This document shows positions 1 through 5,149 of a stretch of DNA of 5,684 nucleotides, one piece after another (the stretch's first letter is position 1; each line of letters opens with the position of its first letter). The DNA lies in assembly GCA_019235595.1 (NCBI GenBank), contig JAFAKI010000045.1, positions 1-5,684 on the forward strand. Direction: 5' to 3'. A program made the position numbers and the translations under genes. The notes under the pieces are model-generated. The model ran no database searches. It was not told the DNA's origin and saw only the letters and a list, made by a program, of their open reading frames with translations. This DNA comes from Mucilaginibacter sp. Lineage in GTDB: Bacteria; Bacteroidota; Bacteroidia; Sphingobacteriales; Sphingobacteriaceae.

Positions 1-1
1 A

Positions 2-295
2 ACCTATGTAGAAAGTTACGACTATTCAAAGATGCCGCAACTAAAGCAAGAGCTTAAAATTCAGGCACTTCTGTCAGCGAAAGAGAAGGCGGCTTACCTG
101 CTGAATAGCATCAATGAAAAGGTAGGCAGACCAATAAATATTACCGAAACTGACAACAGTAATTTCCCTTCGCCAAGGCCAATGTTCGCTAATAGAACTT
201 TAGTTGCAAGCCCTCAACCCGCTGATTCTGAAATCGATATTAAACCTATAAAACTGAGTTTCCAGGTGCAGGCAATATTCGAAATAGCACAATAA
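2..295 (+). CDS. SIMPL (DUF541) domain protein, C-terminal fragment
   Basis: The frame is open from base 2 and ends at TAA 293-295, giving 97 residues of a protein whose N-terminus lies outside the window. The fragment has the features of the C-terminal half of a SIMPL/DUF541 domain. It has a helix rich in Ala and Lys (AKEKAAYLLNSINEKVGRP) followed by an ISE-like strand (INITETDNS). After a Pro/Ser-rich variable loop comes a closing beta strand of the form IKLSFQVQAIFEI, which matches the family's typical final strand. SIMPL proteins are usually exported or periplasmic proteins of about 230 residues, some linked to oxidative stress; the exact role is unknown in most species. A signal peptide would be expected upstream but cannot be seen here. 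The ATG at base 32 is internal, because the reading frame and homology continue upstream of it. A strong terminator follows. The family call is by recognition only. Confidence 0.75.
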   Translation, partial: TYVESYDYSKMPQLKQELKIQALLSAKEKAAYLLNSINEKVGRPINITETDNSNFPSPRPMFANRTLVASPQPADSEIDIKPIKLSFQVQAIFEIAQ

Positions 296-326
296 ATATT
301 CTGAAATAATATTGTAACTTTTGCAT

Positions 327-366
327 GGCCCTTCCGTAAAAAAGATTTGGAAGGGCCTGCTTTTTT
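327..366 (+). terminator. Intrinsic terminator after the SIMPL gene
   Basis: A perfect 9-bp inverted repeat, GGCCCTTCC (327-335) and GGAAGGGCC (349-357), encloses a 13-base A-rich loop. It is followed after TGC... spacing by six T residues at 361-366. This is a textbook rho-independent terminator on the + strand, 32 bases after the SIMPL stop codon. It separates that transcript from the promoter of the next gene. Confidence 0.85.
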
Positions 367-398
367 ACCGACCCATCAGCCAATTTACTACGTACTGA

Positions 399-416
399 TT
401 GACAAGTACTTGACAA
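399..416. promoter_or_regulatory. 18-bp near-palindrome, candidate operator
   Basis: TTGACAAGTACTTGACAA is an inverted repeat with 8 of 9 base pairs matching; the only broken pair is 402/413. Its core, CAAGTACTTG (403-412), is a perfect 10-bp palindrome. It can also be read as two direct TTGACAA copies 11 bp apart, about one helical turn. It covers the TTG (410-412) that serves as the -33 element of the promoter described next, so a dimeric regulator bound here would be well placed to block or modulate transcription. The symmetry is seen directly; regulator binding is inference. Confidence 0.45.
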
Positions 417-440
417 TATAGAAACTAGGTATTAACTTTA
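410..440 (+). promoter_or_regulatory. Bacteroidetes-type promoter of the receiver-like gene
   Basis: TTG at 410-412 is followed after 20 bases by TAACTTTA (433-440). That is one base short of the Bacteroidetes primary sigma factor -7 consensus TAnnTTTG, at the expected spacing from the -33 TTG. Transcription would begin near 446-448, leaving a leader of only about 15 A-rich bases before the ATG at 462. It lies downstream of the SIMPL terminator and is the only plausible promoter for the following gene. Confidence 0.6.
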
Positions 441-461
441 AATATCCGTAAAAAATTGAGC

Positions 462-869
462 ATGATACACTTTAGGACCGAAAGAGTCCTGTTGGTCGCC
501 CCCAACATATTTTCCGTTCAGCTATTAGCTAATAACAAGCAGATCAAGCATGTTACAACTGTTGATCGCGTCTTCCCGGCCATTTATGAGCTTGCTCCAC
601 ATTTGATCATATTTGATTATGATTACATGGATAAGGATATGGAAAAAATATTGCGCCGTATCCGCACCAATGCATATTATAATAAGATAAAAATATGCTG
701 CTTTAAAAGCACGGCCAACCGCAAAATCGATTCCTTTTTAAAGGTATTGGGAGTTAATCACGTGATCTATAAAAATGAACTGTACAGCACCACCAAGGAA
801 TCGGTAAATCATGTGAAGGCGATATTGGATCCCGCTGTAACCAGTTTATTGGTAAGTGCTTCTTTTTGA
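462..869 (+). CDS. Small receiver-like (CheY-fold) protein without the acidic pair
   Basis: This 135-residue protein has the length and strand/helix rhythm of a stand-alone response-regulator receiver domain. Beta 1 is RVLLVAPN (8-15), beta 3 is HLIIFDYDYMD (47-57), beta 4 is IKICCFKSTA (76-85) and beta 5 is VNHVIYK (98-104). Asp52 sits where the phosphoacceptor is expected, Ser83/Thr84 match the conserved Ser/Thr at the end of beta 4, and Lys104 matches the conserved Lys after beta 5. The two acidic residues that normally follow beta 1 and bind Mg2+ are replaced by Ala13-Pro14-Asn15, so normal phosphorylation is doubtful. No output domain and no neighbouring histidine kinase are visible. I chose ATG 462 over the TTG at 456 because the leader is A-rich and an in-frame ATG is preferred. 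The gene has its own promoter, and its 3' end overlaps the convergent membrane gene by 24 bp. The fold is inferred and the partner is unknown. Confidence 0.6.
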   Translation: MIHFRTERVLLVAPNIFSVQLLANNKQIKHVTTVDRVFPAIYELAPHLIIFDYDYMDKDMEKILRRIRTNAYYNKIKICCFKSTANRKIDSFLKVLGVNHVIYKNELYSTTKESVNHVKAILDPAVTSLLVSASF

Positions 870-1283
870 TTTGATCAATTCATATAGAGCACCAATACTT
901 CCTGCCAAGAAGAATAACCAATAGAAACCTATTGCTATCTCTAAATTGATATGATTTCTGCTTCGATCTTGATATATGGTATAAATCAAACATCCGACTA
1001 CAAAAAAATATATACTAATCGAAAATATCCAAAAACGCATCTCTCGTTTAACATTGATTTTTCGAAAGCCGATTAAGAAGAAATAAACTTGATTTATTAC
1101 AATGATTATGCAGGCAATCAAAGCAACTAAAGTGCCCTGTATACTTCCGTCTGTTATTCCTCCAACTAATTCGCCGTAGAGATAATATGAACAAAGAACT
1201 ATGCCAAACAGCGCGATACCGCATGCTGGTATTCCAATCATAGCTATAGCTCTGCTTAGCCTATAGTTAATGCTTCTTTCCAT
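846..1283 (-). CDS. Unrecognised four-helix membrane protein
   Basis: I do not recognise the family. The 145-residue product starts with a short basic N-terminus (MERSINYRLSR) and has four hydrophobic segments, at roughly residues 13-36, 51-73, 84-104 and 114-137. Basic loops FRKINVKRE (73-81) and KSKR (138-141) suggest that the 2-3 loop and the C-terminus are cytoplasmic. No catalytic or binding motif is apparent. The ATG at 1283-1281 shares its A with the TGA stop of serS (TGATG, 1285-1281), a classic arrangement for translational coupling, so the gene is probably expressed from the serS promoter. A TTG one codon upstream (1286-1284) is a less likely start. The gene looks more AT-rich than serS by eye, and its stop lies inside the convergent receiver-like gene. 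It may be a recently acquired, lineage-specific gene. That it is a real gene is fairly likely; the function is unknown. Confidence 0.65.
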   Translation of the reverse strand: MERSINYRLSRAIAMIGIPACGIALFGIVLCSYYLYGELVGGITDGSIQGTLVALIACIIIVINQVYFFLIGFRKINVKREMRFWIFSISIYFFVVGCLIYTIYQDRSRNHINLEIAIGFYWLFFLAGSIGALYELIKSKRSTYQ

Positions 1284-2554
1284 CAATCAATCCACTCGAA
1301 TCTGGTGTAAGGTACCAGCACTTCAGGTATTTTAATACCCTTGTCAGTCTGATTATTTTCCAGCAAAGTTGCTACAATCCGTGGTAAAGCCAATGCACTA
1401 CCGTTTAGCGTATGTGCCAATTGTGTTTTCCCCTCCGCATTGCGGAAACGAAGCTTTAAACGATTGCTCTGGAAAGTCTCGAAATTAGACACTGAAGAAA
1501 CTTCCAGCCAGCGTTGCTGCGCAGCGCTCCAGGTTTCCATATCATAAGTTAAAGCTGAGCCAAAACCCATATCGCCACCGCATAAACGTAACACACGATA
1601 AGGCAAGCCCAGTTTCTGCAGCAAGCCCTGTACATGTGTGCTCATTTTTTCAAGTATATCGTAAGATTCATCAGGATGAGCTATCGTTACGATTTCTACT
1701 TTATCAAACTGGTGCAAACGGTTCAACCCGCGCACATGTGCACCGTAAGAACCTGCCTCGCGACGAAAACATGGTGTATGCCCGCAATTCCGGATAGGCA
1801 ATTCATCTGCCTTTAAGATCACATCACGATACAGATTGGTAACAGGTACTTCCGCAGTAGGAATCAGGTATAAATTATCCAAGCCCACAAAATACATCTG
1901 GCCCTCCTTATCAGGCAATTGTGATGTGCCGAAACCAGAGGCCTCATTAACCATCAGCGGCACACTTACTTCTTTATAACCGGCTTTTTCGGCCTCATCA
2001 ATAAAATAATTTATCAGCGCTCTTTGCAGTTTAGCCCCTTTGTTTTTATACACAGGGAAACCAGCTCCGGTTATTTTCACGCCCAGTTCAAAATCAATCA
2101 GGTTATATTTTGCAGCCAATTCCCAATGCGGCAGGGCATCAGCTGGTAGATTCGGCTTTGCCCCGTTCTCCAGCACCACTTCATTATCCTCAGGGGTCAA
2201 TCCTTTTGGTACCGATGCATGCGGTAAGTTTGGCAATAGCACCAATTTTTGATTTAGATCGTTTTCTAAAGTATTCAGCGCGTCACCTAAAGTTTTTATC
2301 TCTTCCTTCCAGGCGCCGGTTTTAGCTTTGATGGCCTCGGCTTCATCTTTTTTGCCATTGCGCATCAGTTCACCAATTTGCTTTGCTGCGGAATTAGCTT
2401 CGGCCGAGATATTGTCCAAACGGTTTTGGGTTTGACGGCGACTATTGTCTAACTCAATAATCTCATCAACCAGCTCAGGCTGTTTGAAATTTTTCACAGC
2501 CAAACGTTCTAAAACTTTTTCTCTGTTATCGCGGATATAACTAACTTGCAGCAT
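1283..2554 (-). CDS. serS: Seryl-tRNA synthetase
   Basis: This class II aminoacyl-tRNA synthetase charges tRNA-Ser (and tRNA-Sec where present) with serine in the cytoplasm, using ATP. The 423-residue length is normal for the family. The N-terminal tRNA-binding arm is a long antiparallel coiled coil at about residues 28-106, rich in Lys, Glu and Ala. It is followed by the LLPNLPH linker. The catalytic core shows the serine-binding TAE motif (233-235) and motif 2 starting CFRREAGSYG at 262. Motif 3 begins NGSALALPR at 384. The start is ATG 2554, giving MLQVSYIRDNREKV, the usual N-terminus. The frame stays open 33 codons further upstream to 2653, but that extension reads through the intergenic heptamer repeats and is not homologous. 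The gene diverges from rsmI, is preceded by a TATATTTG box at 2578-2571, and appears coupled to the membrane gene downstream. Confidence 0.97.
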   Translation of the reverse strand: MLQVSYIRDNREKVLERLAVKNFKQPELVDEIIELDNSRRQTQNRLDNISAEANSAAKQIGELMRNGKKDEAEAIKAKTGAWKEEIKTLGDALNTLENDLNQKLVLLPNLPHASVPKGLTPEDNEVVLENGAKPNLPADALPHWELAAKYNLIDFELGVKITGAGFPVYKNKGAKLQRALINYFIDEAEKAGYKEVSVPLMVNEASGFGTSQLPDKEGQMYFVGLDNLYLIPTAEVPVTNLYRDVILKADELPIRNCGHTPCFRREAGSYGAHVRGLNRLHQFDKVEIVTIAHPDESYDILEKMSTHVQGLLQKLGLPYRVLRLCGGDMGFGSALTYDMETWSAAQQRWLEVSSVSNFETFQSNRLKLRFRNAEGKTQLAHTLNGSALALPRIVATLLENNQTDKGIKIPEVLVPYTRFEWID

Positions 2555-2570
2555 TATTTTATTTTTTGAG

Positions 2571-2578
2571 CAAATATA
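2571..2578 (-). promoter_or_regulatory. -7 box of the serS promoter
   Basis: Read on the - strand, these bases are TATATTTG, an exact match to the Bacteroidetes -7 consensus TAnnTTTG. They lie 16 bases before the serS ATG, so the leader would be about 10 A-rich bases. No TTG is found at the usual -33 distance; that position (about 2595-2602) lies inside the left heptamer array. The box is convincing, but the promoter as a whole is only moderately supported. Confidence 0.5.
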
Positions 2579-2580
2579 AT

Positions 2581-2613
2581 CAGTTGGCAGTTTGCAGTGA
2601 GCAGTTTGCAGTT
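2581..2613 (+). repeat. Left heptamer array, CAGTTTG type
   Basis: Four consecutive 7-bp units, CAGTTGG, CAGTTTG, CAGTGAG and CAGTTTG (2581-2608), are followed by a partial CAGTT. CAGT is invariant and the last three bases vary. The array lies in the serS-rsmI gap, just upstream of the serS -7 box. On the opposite strand it reads as ACTGCAA-type units, the same orientation as the array at 2649-2676. Confidence 0.75.
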
Positions 2614-2648
2614 TTTTGTTTTCATTATATTCAAAATAGCGTTTTATG

Positions 2649-2676
2649 CCCACTGCTAACTGGTAACTGCAAACTA
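2649..2676 (-). repeat. Right heptamer array, inverted copy
   Basis: Four 7-bp units, CCCACTG, CTAACTG, GTAACTG and CAAACTA, read on the + strand. On the - strand they are CAGT-type units like those of the left array. Bases 2665-2675 are the exact reverse complement of 2603-2613 (11 bp), so the two arrays could pair into a hairpin around a 51-base AT-rich spacer. The last unit ends four bases before the rsmI start codon, so repeat DNA supplies most of the rsmI leader. Confidence 0.7.
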
Positions 2677-2680
2677 AAAA

Positions 2681-3352
2681 ATGTCAGGTAAACTCTACTT
2701 AGTCCCCACCCCTATTGGCAACCTGGAAGATATGACCTTCAGGGCCATACGTGTTTTAAAAGAAGCTGACCTGATATTGGCTGAAGACACCCGCACATCG
2801 GCGCCATTGTTAAAGCATTTTGATATCCAGAAGAAGGTTTATGCGCATCACCAGCATAATGAGCACCAATCGTCAGGCGAGATTGTTAAATTTTTAAAAG
2901 AAGGCAAAAATATTGCGTTGATATCCGATGCCGGGACTCCAGCCATATCTGATCCGGGTTTTTACCTGGTTCGCGAAGCATTAAAACATGATATTGAGGT
3001 AGAATGCCTGCCAGGAGCAACGGCTTTTGTACCCGCTTTGGTTAATTCCGGTTTCCCTACCGACCGTTTTTGTTTTGAGGGATTTCTACCTTTAAAAAAA
3101 GGCCGTCAAACACGGTATAAGGAATTGGCTGAAGAGGAGCGCACCATCATTTTATATGAATCGCCGCACCGGTTTTTAAAAACACTGGATGAGATGGCGA
3201 CCTATTTTGGAGCAGACAGGCAGATTTCGGTTTCGCGCGAGCTTACTAAAATGTTTGAGGAGACTGTTCGTGGTACTATTACCGAGGTTAAACAGTATTT
3301 TGAAACTCATCCTGCAAAGGGGGAATTTGTGATATGTGTGGCGGGGAAATAA
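2681..3352 (+). CDS. rsmI: 16S rRNA (cytidine-1402-2'-O)-methyltransferase
   Basis: RsmI uses S-adenosylmethionine to methylate the 2'-OH of C1402 in the decoding centre of 16S rRNA, acting on the 30S subunit in the cytoplasm. The protein is a tetrapyrrole-methylase-fold enzyme. It shows the signature VPTPIGNLED (8-17), AEDTRTS (34-40), the glycine-rich SDAGTPAISDPG (82-93), PGATAF (111-116), FEGFLP (132-137) and the ILYESPHR segment (157-164). At 223 residues it is shorter than the roughly 286-residue E. coli enzyme, because it ends after the methylase domain (FVICVAGK) and lacks the extra C-terminal domain. Short forms are usual in Bacteroidetes, so this is not a truncation. The start ATG follows an A-rich stretch without a Shine-Dalgarno sequence. 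I found no good promoter box in the divergent region, and no terminator other than the palindromic repeat that follows. Confidence 0.95.
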   Translation: MSGKLYLVPTPIGNLEDMTFRAIRVLKEADLILAEDTRTSAPLLKHFDIQKKVYAHHQHNEHQSSGEIVKFLKEGKNIALISDAGTPAISDPGFYLVREALKHDIEVECLPGATAFVPALVNSGFPTDRFCFEGFLPLKKGRQTRYKELAEEERTIILYESPHRFLKTLDEMATYFGADRQISVSRELTKMFEETVRGTITEVKQYFETHPAKGEFVICVAGK

Positions 3353-3365
3353 TAATATAAAACTA

Positions 3366-3448
3366 TGTCATTTCGAGGAACGAAGCAACCGCATGCTGTA
3401 CAGGGCGAAGATGCATAGTTCGCGATTGCTTCGTTCCTCGCAATGACA
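3366..3448. repeat. REP-like palindromic repeat between rsmI and lnt
   Basis: Two 27-base arms, 3366-3392 and 3422-3448, are inverted copies that match at 25 of 27 positions. The mismatched pairs are 3373/3441 and 3389/3425. They enclose a 29-base centre that itself holds a short ATGC (3393-3396)/GCAT (3413-3416) inverted pair. The arms carry the GAGGAACGAAGCAA core and begin with TGTCATT, a pattern I associate with dispersed intergenic palindromes in Sphingobacteriaceae and several other phyla. There is no open reading frame and no T-tract after the stem, so it looks like a REP- or MITE-like element rather than a terminator. It starts 14 bases after the rsmI stop and ends 16 bases before the lnt start. 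In RNA it would fold into a long hairpin that could protect or separate the two messages. Confidence 0.8.
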
Positions 3449-3464
3449 AATTGACTAGAGATAA

Positions 3465-5105
3465 ATGAAAAAAAACATAGCCCTATCCATCCTATCCGGC
3501 TTATTACTTTGGATCGCTTGGCCGCCTACACCTTATACTACTTTCATTCTTTTTATTGGCTTTGTGCCAATGCTCATCGCTATTGAAAACATCATCAATA
3601 GCAACTACGCCCAAAAAGGCAAAAAGATATTCTGGACCACTTTTCTAGGTTTTTTTATCTGGAATACCCTTTCCATCTATTGGGTATATAATTCAATAAA
3701 AACCATCGGACCTGTTATTGCTGTACCGATTTCGCTGATCCCCTACTCTCTCGGACCATTATTAATGTCGGCAGCCTGCTGGCTATATTATCGCTTAAGG
3801 CAGATCGCAAAACCCGGAATAAGCTTGGTAGGATTGATCTTTTTCTGGGTAGCTTATGAATACCTGCACCAAACATGGGAGCTTAATTTCCCCTGGATGA
3901 CTTTGGGCAATGGTTTTGCTGTGAGCCATAAATGGATACAATGGTATGAATACACCGGAGTATACGGTGGTACTATATGGATTTGGATTGCCAACATATT
4001 GGGGTTCCTGGTTTATCAAAGTCTTAAACAATCGGATGCCATTAAAAAGAAGGTAAGTCTTATCCTATCGTTTGGTCTAGTGATTTTACTGCCTATCGCA
4101 TGGTCTTTACATCGATATAATAATTATCATGAGCAAACCAATCCGTCAGATATCGTAGTTGCCCAGCCTAATATTGATCCTTATGAAAAGCAGGGAACCA
4201 TACCGACTTCGCAGCAGCTTGGTATACTAACTCACATTTCTGACTCCATTGCACAAAAAAATACGGAGTTTTTTATATGGCCAGAAACAGCGATATCTGA
4301 CCAGCACGGGCTAAACGAAGATATTGTTCGTAGCAACCCTTATTTTGAGCAAATACAGCATTTTTTGCATAAGTACGTAAACGGGAATGTGCTTACTGGT
4401 TCAGAGGACATCAAAATATACAACTCCAGAAAAACAGCAACTGCAAACCCATGGGATCCGCAAGGCAACGAATATTACGATGCATTTAATGCAGCGGTAA
4501 ATATTGAGAACTCGGCCGAGGTACAGTTCTACCACAAATCAAAATTGGTTCCGGGTGTAGAGGCACTGCCATTTGGCAATACTTTATCATTCATGAAACC
4601 CGTTTTTGAGCATTTAGGCGGAGCTACCGGTACTTACGGCAGACAGGAAGAACCTGGCGTATTCTACTCGCAAAGCGGAATAGGCGTTGGCCCGGCAATT
4701 TGCTACGAATCTATTTATGGCGAATGGATAGCACAATCGGTTCATAAAGGGGCGCAATTTATCGCCATCATCACTAACGATGGCTGGTGGGAAAATACAT
4801 CAGGAAAAGATCAGCATTTGGACTATGCCAAACTGCGTGCTATAGAAACCCGTCGTTGGGTATGCAGATCAGCCAATACGGGCATATCTGCATTTATCAA
4901 TCAACGCGGCGATGTAGTAAAGCAAACCAAATGGTGGACGCGGATTGCTATTAAACAAGACATCAACCTTAATTCCGATCTAACTTTTTATACTTTATAT
5001 GGCGATTATATCCCTAAAACAGGAAGTATGCTAGCCATCGTTGGTATTATATGGATATTGGTTGGAACAGTAAAAGCTAGAAGAACTAAAAGAGCGCTGT
5101 CCTAA
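3465..5105 (+). CDS. lnt: Apolipoprotein N-acyltransferase
   Basis: Lnt transfers a fatty acid from a phospholipid to the N-terminal diacylglyceryl-cysteine of lipoproteins, the last step of lipoprotein maturation after Lgt and LspA, at the inner membrane with its active site on the periplasmic side. The 546-residue protein begins with hydrophobic membrane segments up to about residue 215. These include the ILSGLLLWIAWPP start and the NFPWMTLGNGFA loop (141-152). A nitrilase-fold domain follows from about 228. The expected catalytic triad is visible as Glu274 (WPETA), Lys358 (YHKSKLVP) and Cys413 (ICYES), with supporting Glu366 and Glu415. A final membrane helix spans about 521-537 before a basic tail (KARRTKR). 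ATG 3465, followed by lysines and a hydrophobic stretch, is a natural start. The gene follows rsmI across the palindromic repeat and converges on the kinase gene. No separate promoter is evident, so read-through from rsmI is possible. Confidence 0.95.
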   Translation: MKKNIALSILSGLLLWIAWPPTPYTTFILFIGFVPMLIAIENIINSNYAQKGKKIFWTTFLGFFIWNTLSIYWVYNSIKTIGPVIAVPISLIPYSLGPLLMSAACWLYYRLRQIAKPGISLVGLIFFWVAYEYLHQTWELNFPWMTLGNGFAVSHKWIQWYEYTGVYGGTIWIWIANILGFLVYQSLKQSDAIKKKVSLILSFGLVILLPIAWSLHRYNNYHEQTNPSDIVVAQPNIDPYEKQGTIPTSQQLGILTHISDSIAQKNTEFFIWPETAISDQHGLNEDIVRSNPYFEQIQHFLHKYVNGNVLTGSEDIKIYNSRKTATANPWDPQGNEYYDAFNAAVNIENSAEVQFYHKSKLVPGVEALPFGNTLSFMKPVFEHLGGATGTYGRQEEPGVFYSQSGIGVGPAICYESIYGEWIAQSVHKGAQFIAIITNDGWWENTSGKDQHLDYAKLRAIETRRWVCRSANTGISAFINQRGDVVKQTKWWTRIAIKQDINLNSDLTFYTLYGDYIPKTGSMLAIVGIIWILVGTVKARRTKRALS

Positions 5106-5107
5106 GC

Positions 5108-5149
5108 GACTTAAGACTCAAGACTTAGTACTTAAGACTCCAAACTACC
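5108..5149. repeat. Heptamer array between lnt and the kinase gene
   Basis: Six consecutive 7-bp units are GACTTAA, GACTCAA, GACTTAG, TACTTAA, GACTCCA and AACTACC. All contain ACT at the same position. The array fills the 39-base gap between the two convergent stop codons and includes the kinase stop (TAG, read from 5147 to 5145). No GC-rich hairpin with a T-tract is present, so neither convergent gene has an obvious intrinsic terminator here. Confidence 0.75.

Noticed and set aside
315..323. TAACTTTTG, similar to a -7 promoter box
   Set aside because: It has one extra T, no TTG at the right distance upstream, and any transcript would run straight into the terminator at 327-366.
456..461. 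TTG start two codons upstream of the receiver-like gene's ATG
   Set aside because: ATG 462 is in frame, preceded by an A-rich leader, and preferred over a rare TTG start.
2555..2653. A 33-codon N-terminal extension of serS starting at 2653
   Set aside because: It translates the heptamer repeats and has no family resemblance. The internal ATG at 2554 gives the standard SerRS N-terminus and a promoter box lies inside the extension.
2581..2676. Possible CRISPR array in the serS-rsmI gap
   Set aside because: The units are 7 bp, directly adjacent without spacers, and inverted between halves, which is unlike CRISPR repeats.
3366..3448. Intrinsic terminator of rsmI
   Set aside because: The hairpin is far longer than usual and is followed by AATTGAC rather than a T-tract, and its arms look like a dispersed repeat. 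Some effect on transcription remains possible.
3795..4031. Open frame on the - strand inside lnt
   Set aside because: It lies entirely opposite the well-supported lnt coding sequence and its translation shows no recognisable domain. The + strand frames at 1634-1816, 2040-2252 and 2110-2325 inside serS are rejected for the same reason.
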